64,000 nucleotides of DNA, taken from Rotaria macrura. Taxonomy: Eukaryota > Rotifera > Eurotatoria > Philodinida > Philodinidae. The notes beneath the pieces were generated by a model. The model did no database searches, had not been told where the DNA came from, and was given only the letters and a program-made list of their open reading frames with translations. The stretch spans positions 1 to 64,000 of the forward strand of contig OENT01000233.1 of assembly GCA_900239685.1 (NCBI GenBank). The letters are read 5' to 3'. Position numbers and translations under genes: made by a program. Positions 48,801 to 63,800 of the stretch are shown here, one piece after another (position 1 is the first letter of the stretch; every line of letters begins with the position of its first letter).

Positions 48801-51800
48801 AGTCGATTTTTAATGTATCTCTATCTTGCATTTATATTTTCCTATGAATAAGAATATCAATCATTATTCATAGGTGTTCGTTTTACTGATACTCCGTCAA
48901 ATACTATTGAATTGCTTCGTTTACCTCAAACGACTGCGTCAATGATATATCTTGGTTATCTTTCAATAAATAGTGTTATTCAACATATTTTATCATCTAC
49001 TAATATTAATAAAAATAGTAATCATAATAATCAAACCGATAGTGATTTATTTTCTTTAACACGAACATATTTAACACAAATATTTCCATTACGTTTTCGA
49101 CTTGAATTACTTGAAAATATCTTTTCACTAATATTTATTCAACAGAGTGAATTAAAAATCGATGAAACAGTTGAAACAATCGAACAATCAATACGTACAA
49201 CATCGAATTCAGTTTCACCATCAGAAAAATTTTTTTCATCCTTACAAAGTAATTTTACCAATGATAGTTTTCATACATCGACAAATGCCAGTGTCAAGAC
49301 TCAATTGTCAACTCGAAGATTCGATAATGATTTAGATGAACATACCGATGATAATATATCTGTCTGTAGTAGTTCGATGAGTTCAGTTGGTACATCACAT
49401 GGTCATTCAATAAATCGCTCAGGATTATTAATTGATCATCAAGTACTTGATAAATTGTTAATATTTCTTCGAGATCAATTATCAGAAGTTCGTACACTTT
49501 ATCAAAAAATTAAAGATAAGGCAACAGATCGTGATACAGTGGACTTTGAAACATCATTAGATAAATGTTTTCAAGGATTTTCAATTAGTACGCACGAACA
49601 ATTCACAACGAGAGCAACAAAATTAAATACAACTATTAGCGAAACAGTATGGAGATATCAATTATTAACAACGAATACAATTGAACCGTCAACACAAGAG
49701 AATAAAATTGATGGACAAGAAAACGACGATTGTTTAGTTAGTAATTCAACAATAAAAAATCTAATTCTTCCCGTTCGTAAGTTATCCTAATTAGTTATCT
49801 TCTTACCTGGTACAGAGTATTTTTGATTTATTTCTTTCAAGCTGTTCATCGGCATTCCCATCGACGAAGACGTCGAACACGTACTTCTGAAAGTAGTCTA
49901 TCGAGGTAAAATAGAACATATCTTACATTATCATCTAATATATTGAGCACATGATCTCACTAGTGTTACTCTATCATCATCAACGAACAATACATCTAAA
50001 GCAACATCGATATTGGTATCACAAATTCTCTCTACACGGGATAATTTATTAGCTATCTGTTTAAAGGAAGGTAAAATAACCGAAGCTAATGAAGTTATTC
50101 GAGTAAGACTGATATTGATTGCTAATTTATGTTTTTGTAACGAAAAATATCACTATATTACGTGTTCATAGTTGTTTAATATGCAAGATCATCCACTGGC
50201 TGTTGAAGCAAAATTTAGTAAATTATTTCGTGATACTGTTGTTCATTTATCGAGTTCGTATCCGACGTCAACATCAATTGATAATTCATCTAGTGGTTCA
50301 GCTTTAGCTGGTTTAGCTAATCTAGCATCGTCGGCTCTTGGTAGTTTATCATTGCAAAATGATCTAATGCCATTATTAGAAGCTGCACAATCAACGATTG
50401 TTTCGTCAACATTGCCAACATCAAATTATTTTGACCACGAGCATTTTATATCACTAACATTATTTGATCTTGCAATCAATGCACCATCAATGGCAATAAG
50501 TAAAACATTACTTGATATGGCACAACATCGTTTACCACTTCCACGTCCATTATTTTCATCGAATGCATCATCACATAGTACAATAAATAATAAAAGTTCA
50601 ACAGCAAGAATAAAAACATTAAATGAAATGATAAATAATTATACTCATTTAACTAATATATCATGTGGTTCATTTTATGATTTATTACTTGATGCAACGA
50701 TTCCACTAGATGGAGCAAAAGCCATTAAAACTATTCAATTTTATAAAAGACTTGACGAACATTGTCGACAATATTATTCGAATGAACAAAGTTCGTTATC
50801 AATTGAACAGCAAGTTAAAATGACTGGTGAATTTTTTGAAAATGATCCACAAGCTAAAATAGACTTGATTGGATACATCAGGTAATGATTGAAACAAAAT
50901 TTTCAGAGAAAACAATGCACTTCATTGAAAACGTTTCGAGAACATCGTTCTCAAAGTTAAAGTCACAAAAATGATGAGATATTTGAATTCATGAGTTTAC
51001 TGACAATATAAGATAGCTAAGCTCTGTTGAAAACTTCGTTTATTATAAAATACTCCCAATGTCAGTAGAGATAGAATAAATGTAGAGAAAGACAATATTG
51101 ATCATTTTCTTCATTGAATCTTATTTGTTGGAAAAAAAATGATTTAATTCACACAAAGTTAGTGTCGACAACAATTTTACAATCGACTTATCAAAAAACA
51201 CATATAAATATATATATATGTTGGGGGCAAAATTGGGATTTGGTCAAATCTAAGATTTGACCGGACAAAACTGGGATTCCAATTTTGACCGGACGCAATT
51301 AGGATTTGGTTAGAGATAAATTTAAACAAACACGTGCTTCACGATAAGTGAAGTTGAATTGGAGAAAAAGAAAAAATGTGTTTCTAGCGGTTGTGTCGAG
51401 ATGTAGTATAAATTTACGTAGTATCCTTAAACCAAAAAATTGTCCCAATCGAATTCGGCAACCGTCGAAACAAATAATAGTCTATTGAACTTTTATGAAC
51501 AACTGGAAAAGAATATTAATTTATTAGATCGAAAGTTCAGAGACAAGAGCGCAATGAAACAAAATATTTATAATGATATAGTCAAATGTTTATTATTAAC
51601 CAAGGGTAAACCATCAGGAATTTATCTCTAACTAAATCCTAATTTCGTCCAGTCAAAATTGGAATCCCAGTTTTGTCCGAAAAATTCCTGGTCAATCTTG
51701 GGATCCTAATTTTGTCCGGTCAAAATTGGAATCCCAGTTTTGTCCGGTCAAATCTTAGATTTGACCAAATCCCAATTTTGCCCCCAACATATATATTTAT

Positions 51801-54800
51801 TGATAACCATTTCACTTCTCTATAGATTGAATGATTCTAGAAGAATAAAATGGATTCGATTGTTCGTTTTAACCTACTCAACAGGAACTTATAAGTAATT
51901 TCATTTATTACATAAATGAAACGATATATAAATCAATGGCAATCCGACTATTGTTTCCGTATGACTTTCAGGAGTTTCACAGAAAATTTGAAATGTATTT
52001 TAAGATATTATTTTCACGAGAAGAAATATTCAAATCATTTACCACAATAAATAATTCGGTTGATACAATTACGAAAGATAATCACTGTAGAATGATAAGC
52101 AGTGTACCCATTCGATCATATCATAAATGAGAAGTCTCATACGTGTAAAATCGATAGATGATTCCGAAATCATAGATCCAATATAAAGATTACATTCACT
52201 TGTAATATTAGTTTAAAACAAAAAAACATCTTATTATCTATCTATTTAGAAATGCAACCAATCAAACAAAAGTACAATCGTCGTCATATATAAATTATTT
52301 TTCAATATTTCATACGTATTTACAAAATTTTCGTTTACTTCTTGAAAAATTTCCATTACAAGACATATCAACAGATGTTGATTTACTGAAACATTCACCA
52401 CTATCACTTATTCATCGTATCGTTGCACGATCAAGTGATATTGATTTAGTTCAATTGCAATTGATGACGTCGAAACTAAATATTGATATATCACTTGCTG
52501 TTAGTCTTAGTATCATTCGTCCATTGTTTACTGATAAAATGATAACATCATCATCATTACATTCTCATAGACAAACAACATTATTACAGCAACAACCCAT
52601 TGATATTTTTTCATATTGCCAACAATCTCAAATACAGCAATCATCACAGTCAATATCGAACGAGAGTAATAAACGACAATTACAACGATCAACATTTCTC
52701 AAACGTCTTGCCAGTAAAATAGATGACTTTCAAAATGAACCAAGTTTGTTCAATGAAAATCCAGAAAAATTGATTAGAACATTACTCACTAAATTATTAG
52801 ACGTTATCAGAAGTAAGTTAATAGAAGATTTTCTCACATGTTTAGCAATCTTCCTATAAGAAGAGAAAGTATTTATTCGATTGAGTTTTAGAAAAATGAC
52901 ATTTATTTTGATTTCTATCGTAAATGATTTGATTGAGGCTACTTATGTTGAATAGGCGTTTCTTAAAATGGAGAAAATTATCAATTGAAAAATTTCAAGA
53001 AATACTAATATGGCATTGCAAGCGCGTCGATAACACTCGAGTAATTGTCTAGCATGATCATGATCAAAGTTGAACTTATGTTTTGTTACTACGCATCACG
53101 ACCAAACGACTAGAATAACAATACATATATTAGCAAGTCTTTCTAACTTTATATATACTTTTCGGAACATGACTTTTTGTCTACGTATGATCAAACTATC
53201 ATCGAAGTGTTAAAATAGTTACTTGCGGCTTAGGATAGATTGTGTTCAATGCCTTTTTTTCTTTCATACATTCTATGATATTGGCAAGCTAAAGCAGGCT
53301 TTGATTCAATGGATCGCCAGAAAAATAAGTTTAAAACGTTCTTGAATAGTAATATTTTTTATTTTATTTTAATAGGAATTATTCAAGCATCCGGTCAAAA
53401 TCATATGACCATCGATCAAATAGAAAAATTACTGATATTTGATGACTATAGTGATATTGTCAATGCTTTTCCATTATTAGGATATCTTGATCTTGAGCGT
53501 TTAGTAACGAATGAAGAGCGTATATGTTTTTTTGCAAATTTATATAATTTTCTTATTATTATATCTCATATTGAACTCGTTCGAACAAAACTAACACAAA
53601 TAACAACAGCAAATATATTTCGTAATGAACTTGAACGACTTTTATTTATATTAACAACACGTATCGATATTGGACAACTTAAAAAAATATCAATATATAG
53701 CATACGATATTATATTTTGAAACAAAATATTCTTACTGATGGCCTCAAATTTGATTTGGATCCCAAAACACCAATCTATCGATATGCACCCACGATGAAT
53801 AACTATCAACATGTAAAAATAGGTCTATTATTAAGTGATTGTATTTATTCGTCATCACCCGTCAAAATATTGACACCCGAATTACTCAATGATCAATTGC
53901 TATGTTCAACGAGAGATTATATTGAGAAATGTGTTTCAATAAAAAACAATGAAATAGATAGTTCCATGTTAATTCTGTTGCCATCTGTTCTTTATAATCT
54001 AGTTGATCAAACGAAAGACAGTATCACTAAATTTATTGGAGAATATTCTACTAATAGTGAAATGCAATCCGCAATAAATGGTAAGATCGTGAGAGCTTTA
54101 AGAAGATTAGTTTAAAAAAGCTTCGAAAATTTCATTAGGTTCTACTTCAATCTAAACATAATTGGTTCATGTTAATCTAAAAGGAACAGTCGCTTGAATT
54201 CAAGGGGGAAACAGCTGATTTTTTAATTTGAAGGAGCCCCCCCCCCTCCATCCAAAAACAGTCAATTTTTGGGAAAATTCCGAAATTGAGATGAATGCGC
54301 CAGAAGATAGCCCGTTCTTCGCTCTTTCAGAATTGATATAGGTTTCTACCCCATACCTCCATCTTGCAGAAAATTTTGAGGATTTCTGGTAGCTCTCCTA
54401 AAAACAACTGAATTTTCGTCAAAAATTCTGAAATATCGAAAACATTTGTCGAAAAAATCTGTTTCTTGTTTTTCTCAGTTTGCACTTTCAAAAAAGCGCG
54501 TCCCAAATTTCTCAGTCCAGCCAGCTCCATAGGATGTATTAAAATTTTCTTTTGTTCGAAAGAGCATGTCAAGATGCAGGGAAGTGCAGAGCTCTGTTTT
54601 TCAAAAACCGTTCTTTATGACTATATAACAAGACATCTCTCTTTAATCCTCCCCCCCCCTCCTTTTTGTTCAGGATTTTTGAAGTCATTGAAATTGTGAT
54701 TCCTATTTTCCGCTAAAAATGTAAAAATTAAAAAAAAGGACTCTGCACTGCCCTCCATGTGCACATGCTCTTTCCAACAAAAAAAAGTTAAAGATATATC

Positions 54801-57800
54801 GTGAACCTGGATTGAGAAATTCGGGTTGCTGAATTTGCTATTTTTTACCCTTATCATATCCGTTTCTCAGCCAAACATCATGATAGCAGGCTGAAAATTT
54901 AACCATAACCTTTTCATACGAAAATTCGAATGTTTCTGGGCCATGATCGATTTTTGAGGGGGGGGGGGCTTAAATCAATTTGAAATTAAAAAAATCACTG
55001 ATTCGATTTAAATGATAAAATTTGGTATTCTAGCTGTTCGAAATATGAATCTAGATAGAGACAATTTAAATCCGATTTCCTTGATTTTTCTGATTTTCCC
55101 GATTTTGTTTTTGATGAAAATCAATTAATTTAAATCAAAGAAATCAGTTGTTTCCCCAATGCTTAAATTTTTCCACCGAGAACTACAATTTTTGTTTTAT
55201 TTAGCCCAATGATACAGATTAATGTTCTTATGTCAGATAAGAAGCTTGACAAGGGTTTACGAAACTTTTAAAAATCGTCTCTCGTTAACTATCATTGAAA
55301 ATTGAAATTTTGGAAAAAATTCAAAAATTAGAACAATTGTTTTGGTTCCTATAATAAAAGTCTGGAAAAAATCAAAATCTTGGTTTATTAGTTTTATTTC
55401 TCTTTTTTGTGTGATTCAAGAAATAATGCCAACGGATTGAAGCCTTCTGTCCTCCCCTTAATAAAGACAATTTCTGTCAAATTTATAGATTTTAGTATTT
55501 CTAATTGGTTACACCTAGTAGAAAAACTTGTGTGTGACTTTGTTTGGACTGTTTGTTTTCGATTTCATTCATATCGTAGGCAAAAATTGGAGACACAACT
55601 CTTGCTAAGTTATAGTGCCAGGCGTTGACTAAACTTTAAAACCAACCCCAAGTAGTGTGCTAATTCTTTATTAATCCATGCATGGAAGTGAACTTTTTAT
55701 TTTCAAACAACAAACTCGAAGTTCATTTTACCTGAAAATGTCGTTGAGATCGAATGCTCAATATGCTTCTCGTCAAAATTCAACTGTATGTATTGAATAT
55801 CATGTAATCTATGGAAAATATTCGCTTTCTAAGATTATTACTACTTAAACTATTTTGAAATATGATAAGTACAGTATTAGTAGCAATGATGAGTTAAGGA
55901 CGACACACAATAATATGCTAAATAAGAAACTTGATAGTTAACTCTAAACTTTGACTTCATTGTTTTTATAGAAAATCGAACAATAACAATCGAAGTGATT
56001 CCTTCACAAACTGATTTTGCGATAACCTTCGACTATCGTCTATGTACATCTCAATTGGAACAATACAATGGTCATCGTACACGACGTCGTTCAAGTTCAC
56101 TTCCATCTATTACAACAGTGGCTGCACTGCTCTCATCAACAATAGATTTTCTTTCACCAACAACAAATCTACCTAGTCATCTAATCGATTCTCGTACAAT
56201 ATCATTTGTTAAAGAAAAATCTCCTGCATTAGGACAAATTCTTCAAATCTATGTTCAATCTATTGTTCATAATGAAGCAATTGAAAGTGATCAAACTCCA
56301 TTGAAAAATTATTTTACAAGTTTATTATTATCTCCAACATTAATCGAATCGACATCGATTAGTGATGAATGGTTTCGTTCAATCGTATTAAATGATTTAA
56401 CATATCAATATGATCTTCTTCTTTATCTTTGTTCAACACTATGGAATAATTCAAAATATACTGAAATAGTTGAACTCTTAGATTCTCTATTACCATCGTT
56501 CGTTGTGCATTCGCCTTATTTTCAAATTTTACGTGATCTTGCTTTATTAACATTAATTAAACAAACACCTGAACCTGATCATGCATATCATTATTTACGT
56601 AAAATTCATAATGGTCATCTATTAGTTCATGCAACAGTAGCATATTTGCCACGTTTCGACGGTCCAACATGTTTAAAATTACTTCAATTATGTTTGACGG
56701 CATGTAAAAAGTCTCATCAAGTTTATACAGCATGGATTCAAGAACATCTAAATGTCATGTATGTGTATAAAACATTGTGTCTTAGTGCATTAGCACAATT
56801 TAATAAATGTATGGAAAAAATTTCTAAGGATGATAATAAATTGAATACATCAATCGAAGAAATGGCTATATTAAAGACATCAAAAAAATGTTTAACATGG
56901 CAACATGCACAAGAACATTCGCAACGTGATCCATTAGCTGTTGTCGACATGTTTATCTATGGAAAACAATTCGATATGGGACATAAATGGTTAACATTAT
57001 TAAATAATTATGTTGATGAAGATGTCATCAATCGTGTACAATTAAAATTAGTTGAAGAACATATACAGTGGCTATTGAAACAAGAAAATATTGGTAACGG
57101 AAATAAAATTTTAGAAATTATTGGTACAATTAAAAATCAAAATGATAAATGGCATTTATGTACTGAATTAATTGAAGATTTATCTAAACAACAGTTAGTT
57201 ATCTATACGAAATTCATACCATTTTCAAGATTGTTTGTTAAATTTCGTCTCATTCAATATATGTTAGAAAATTTTGAAGAAAATTCAACCTGTTTCAAAG
57301 AACAATATGATCGATCTAAATTATGTGTGTTAGTTATTGGTTTAGCTTTATTTTTTAACTGCGTACCATTGGAACAAACTGATTCCTATGTACAATTAGT
57401 TGGACAGCCATTACTTATATTTGAACAATTACTTATGAATAATTCGATTGATATAGCAAAATTAAGCATTGAAACTTTGAAAGTTTTAATTAAAAAATAT
57501 TCGATAGAAAATATTATTAACATAAAACAAATCGATGGAATTATTGAATATTACACGAAAAAAAGTGTACGATTAAATGTTGTACATAGAAATGAAGACA
57601 AAACAACGAATGAAAACAAGTAAATATTAAAAAGAGAGAAAGATCAAACAATGTTTTCTGCTAGAGTACAATTGAGAAGAGCACTAGCTACTCTCCAAAT
57701 TGTAAAGCTTGTCACCTTAAAAGAGAATTCATTGTATAAAATTTGATGGTAACGATGATGCAATCGATAGATTCAACGAATTTGAAAACAGACCTTCTTA

Positions 57801-60800
57801 TATATTTATCATTAGCGACATGTATTGATCGTTTATAGGTTTATCAGAGAATTTTTCGTTCTAGAAACAAAACACAATAAACATAATACATTTATATTTT
57901 CATACATTGCAAACATTCCCACGAGGACATCAGTTTGTTTTCGATTGTCTCAAACGACTTATTTCTCCATTCATTTTTAAATATTGTTACCTAGAGACTT
58001 CTAATAGTTTCATCGCTAGTATATTCGAGATTAAACTTTTTTTTTTTATATTCAATATTCGATTGAGAATGCACTGTAGTAAATATTCACATATTAAAGT
58101 TTCAGAAGATCATTATACTTTTCTTTACAATTCCATTTCTTACCATTCTTTCGAGACGTATCAAATAGCGTAGGAGGAGAATATTTTTCTGTCGAAATGC
58201 AAAAAATATTGTCTACATTATTTCAAGTAAGATATGTCATCAGCAGATTAATTGAAATGCTAACCTGTATGTCATATTACTTCGAATTACTTGATAGAAG
58301 GTCAGTCGACCCCTTCTTACTGCTCTCAGTGAAAGAAATTTCTAACACTACTATTACTATCATAAATACATCTTCATGTTCAACCATAAATATCGTCTAT
58401 CTATCCGATACATCTTCAACAAGTGATTTATATCTATTTACTATTCGTGTTGTTGAAAGATATATTTATTCATACGACAATAAAAACATAATTGTTGTGT
58501 TTTTCTATATTCTCTAGATCTGGACTCACAGTTCAATCTCTCCTGCAAGCTGAGATTCGTCGTCCATCATCAGGACTATTGACAAATGTAAATCAAAATA
58601 AATCTACTCAAGAAATATCATCATCAAGTCGTCGAAACAATAGTATTGGTGCAAATAATTTATTCAGTAGTATACGTCAACGCATGTCAGTAAAATCTTC
58701 GATAACATCTTCAAACATAACAGATGTTGATCCAAATTCATCATCATCAACGGCCAATAGTCCACCAGCATCAAGTTCAATTCCCATCAAAGCTCAAACA
58801 CAAACAACACCATCATTTTTCGATTACATCTCATCATCATTCACGAATCGCTCAAATGCTAATGAATCATTTCAACAAACAACTAAAGTAACAACAACAA
58901 CAACGACAACATCAGGACAACCAACTGAATTTATTGTGCCTGCAGCCATACCATCAAGACAATTATGGATATCAGATGACGAAGTTGCTATCTGTATGTG
59001 TTGTAATGAAACCCAATTTTCAATGTTTAATCGTCGTCATCATTGCCGTCGTTGTGGTCGTGTTGTGTGTAAGCCGTGCTCACAACAAATGGCAATAATT
59101 AAAAAACGTCTTGAACGAACATGCAAAGATTGCTATCAATATATGCAAAATAATTCGTCGTCAACAACAAATACTCGTCAAGAAACAAATACTACGTCTA
59201 GAAAACAGGAACAACTTCGACCGTAAATATTAAATTTATAATTCGCTTATATTTGTCTCGTGATCATTCAATGTGTATAGAAAAGCTTAGCAGAAAGTAA
59301 TTTACTTATCTACTCGACAAAAAGTTACACTAATCTTCAAAATAAAACAATTTTTTTCAAATCGAATACAATGAGAAAAGATGAAAATAGTTTAGTATCA
59401 TTTCTCACAGGAAAGCATCGATGAGATTCGTCTGTAGAAATATTTGTATTTTTGTCATAACAACGATTGCAAAAAGTCTATACTGTTGAAAACAGTATCA
59501 TATTGGCAAAAATTCAAGTTAAAAGAATGTTGATATTTTTTCTCTGTATACGTTTTTGATCAGAGTTTTCAAATGGATTACATGACAAGAAAATTCTTGA
59601 ATAATCAAAAACGACTGTAATTTATTTATTCTTAGGAAATCTTTCAATTGAACATAGGCTCAACTAGAGAATTGTTCATGATGAATTTTCTTATCCTTTC
59701 ATTCTAGTGTATCAAGACCAATAGCTTCCGTTAAGAAACAATCAATAAGTCAAATTTACTTGATTAAAAATCGACAATCAGGAACAACATCAAATAATCC
59801 TCTACTTGCTACATCTTTGAGTAATAATACATCGGCTCTTGTGGACGAACCATCTTTTCTATTAAGTTCAAGTCTTACAGGCGTAAGTTCATTAAGAAAA
59901 ACAAATAAGCCAAATTCTCGATTGTCAGTTGATACAAGACAAAAACAAGACAATAATGATGATGACGATGACGATGATGATGATGATATGTCAACTCTAC
60001 CTGTTGTTAGTGATCAAGTACATCATCAATTGACAGGAACATCATCAGATGAAATTCTACGTAATGATTTTCATTATGATCAATCGCCAAGTATATCATT
60101 ATGTTTATCATTAATCGAATTGCATTCTGATCAATATCAATGTGGAAAGTTATTAATAAAACTATGTGAATATCTATCCGAACAATTATCAACAAAACAA
60201 CGTAATATTGAAATTGATTATGGTTTAGTTTTAAATATCATAAAAAATCTTTTATTTACTGCTAAAATGAAATTAATGACAGGTAATATAAGTGATGAAC
60301 AATTAGGTGAACAACAAAAATTAGTAACTTCATGCGATATATATAATAATCTTGTTGATATACTAAACCGTTTGAATATGGCTAATTGTTCATTACCAGC
60401 ATTGAATGATCTTTTACAACAAGATACATTAAGAAAAATTCGAAATAAATTATTAGATGATGAAAGATATCAATTAGCTATGGATATTTCAACAAGATGT
60501 AATTTAGATACACAAACAATATGGTTTCAATGGGGAATGGGTAGTTATTCAATTTTTTTCTTTTGAAATAATGGATCGTCAGTGTGAATAAGAATTCATC
60601 GAATCAAAAGGATAGTGTCTAAGATGCTTTGATTTTTGTATTAGATTTAGATGATCCAAGACATATACATGAGGTTGAGTCCTTTACGATTGATTGTAAC
60701 TTGACAAAACAAGGAACGACCATTTGTTGTTTTGGATCTTGATAAAAGTGAATTACTAACGCATTTGATTATTTAACCTTCAAAAATGAAATGAAAAGAG

Positions 60801-63800
60801 TATATAGAAACATCGTAATTGAAAATGAAAGCTTTCCATTCTGAAATCTGAGTTTTCAATGTATATAATCCAACATATCGGAAATTAGCATTCAAGTAGA
60901 ATTCACTAAAAATGAATTTTTCATTTTATATTATACACAGTATCAAAAATCTGAGATCTCAATGCTGCATAGGCGACATATTATCAATATGAATCCTTGA
61001 CATTTTTATGATAAGTTATTAAGACAATGAATCAGAATTCTCGCCGAGTTTGACATTACGTCTCTTCTCTAGTAACATGATGCTTTTTCTCGAATCTTGA
61101 AAATCAATCTCTATTGAACACTCAAACTATATAAGATAGATAATCTTCTTTTAGTAAAAAGTGGGCCGAATTATGAGTGAACATATTTCTTATCGAATAT
61201 CGTAGCCAGATACATAATTATATCAAACACAGATAGTCTATTCTACATCAGTTCAAAGTAATTGGAAAACAAATCTGAGGATCACTAATGTTGTGACATC
61301 ATAACAAATACGTATAGCATTCAACTTGTTTGCTCTAGCTAATAATTGACTAGTAGTCGACGAAAAGGTCTTAGTCTAATACCAATGCAACTGTTAGTGA
61401 AAAGTCTTCGACTAAAGAGAACTCGATCTTTCATTTGTTCAATTTCAATATGATGATCGCTGACTTCGTTTTTTATTTGATTCTCAAATTCAAATATTTC
61501 GTGCAGTTGATTTCTTTTAGCTAGTCATTTAAGAGACATGTTACTTATGTTCGATGCTAATTATTTATTTTCAATAGCATATCTTCATATCGGACAATAT
61601 ACTGATGCTCGAGACAAATTTGAAAAATGCTTACAAAAAAGTACTGATCCAAATGATTCAATGTTAAAACAACAACAACGTAGTGGTTTAACTCAAGAAA
61701 AAATTTTAAATGATATCATATCGTATCTTGAATCATCTCATCCATTAAAATATTCAATGAAATGTCATTATCTAACTGAACAACAAATTCGACAAACTGG
61801 TCAAACACGTGCCAGTTTAAAATATCTCAATAGTCTTTCAACAATACCACGTTTATCGGATCAACCAAAGAAAGGTTAGCATTTTCTCTACATTCGTTAA
61901 ATCTGATGATGTAGTTTCTTGTCTGTTTCTAGCTATTCACGATGAAATTCTATTTTATTTAACAACTTACAGTGACGATGCACATCTTTTGGATTATTAC
62001 ATTCGTCATGAATTCTATACACAAGCATTTGAATATAAACCTTCATTAGCATTATTTCGTGATCATATATATATGCCATTATTAAAACGTAATCATTTAA
62101 AATATTTATTTGATTATATACTATTGCCTAATAATAATAATAATATATTAACACATCATTTAAAATTTATGTGTACATATTTAAAAGAGCAAGAAATGCA
62201 TCATTCATTACAAGAATTACAGTTATTCATGCATGATTTTATAAATGCTGCATTTACATCGATTAAAATTTTTACTTCTAATCGAACGACATATATAGAT
62301 TTATTTGAAAAACGTTTAAAGTATTTACAAATTGCTTTCGAATGTTTTCAACAATCAAAAATTGATACTGAACAAACCGTAGTGAAAATTCAAAGGTATG
62401 AACATTGTTTACGATTTTAGATTAACACATATGTATTATTACAAAGGAAACTTATCGATCAATTAAAATTAAAATCAACATCAATATTCTTTAGAACAGT
62501 ACTAATATATTAGTAACTTTGTCTGTTTTATTTTATTCGGTTGAACAACGAAGAATCTGTAGAAATCCTAGTCTGGTTTTTGCATCGAACTTGTTCGACA
62601 GAATGAATCAACTCAATAAATTAATATTTTTCACTTATTCAGATTTATCTACGAGTCGAGATCAAGTCAAAAAATACTAAATATATAGTAACATCGAATA
62701 TACTAGTCAGCAATTGATGATTTCGCATACGCTTTTCTATAAAGCTCACATTTAGACCAGATTTCGTTTGATAAATTATATTAAATATGATACGATTTGC
62801 GAAAAACTTTCCATTGAAAACGAAAAGTATCGATAGATGCGGAGGAATAAACTACATATTGCATATTCTGATAGGGTCATTATTTTATTCGCGTTCTTTA
62901 TGAAGATTCAATCTTCTGCGGATAGAATATTAACTTGTGCATAGTAAAATATTATTGAGAAATAAATAGTCTTCTTCACAATCGTACTACTATTCATTTA
63001 TGTCTGTTTAAATGTTTAACATACATTACGTTCGAACTCTATCAAAATGATTCATTCATTGCAATAACATAAAACCGTGTAGTTTTGAGAATAATATAAC
63101 ATCAATATCGAAAACTCTATCAAAGTTCAAGTTGCCAATTTGAAAATCTAAATGACAACGTTCTGATACATGTTCTTTGAATTGACTTTATTTAATCTTG
63201 AACTTGATATTATTTTCTTGTTTTCCTCTACAATATCTCCTTCGTTTATTCACTCCGTAGAGAATAGAGCGTCTCTATACATACTTTTATATTCAGAATC
63301 GATAGCTTCGTTCTATGACGATTTTCTTGCTAACTTTTGTAATAATGTCGAAGATCGATCTGGTATGAAGTTTAATCAATCTGAAAGTTTATACTCACAT
63401 ATACATAGGATAAATTATATCGCTTTCGTTTATTTTAGCGCTACAAGCAAAATTGACCTTCAATTAGAACTAACACGTTATATTTACACACAACTTAAAC
63501 GATTGAATGCTAATGGTTCAAATATTCTTATTAATTGTCCAACATTATTTGATGGAAAGGAATCCGTTATTAAACTTATCCTAGGCATAATAGCAATATC
63601 TGAGACAATGGCTGGTATCTTTCCTTTAATTAAGAAAATCATAAATGTAACATTCTTTTTGTAAAAATCTATCGGTTTTTTTCTTGATATATTCGATACT
63701 TTTCTTTTTAGGAATCTAATATTTCACCAACCGAAGTATTTGTTCCATGTGCTGAACAATTTGGTAAACGCCGTGATTATCGTTCTCTTCAACAACTACT

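Noticed and set aside
51440-51631. 63-codon frame inside the MITE
   Set aside because: Too short and without transposase motifs; an insertion passenger or chance.
54327-54857. Similar short peptides on both strands near 54.5 kb, suggesting a small gene family
   Set aside because: The similarity is explained by inverted-repeat DNA of the foldback element.
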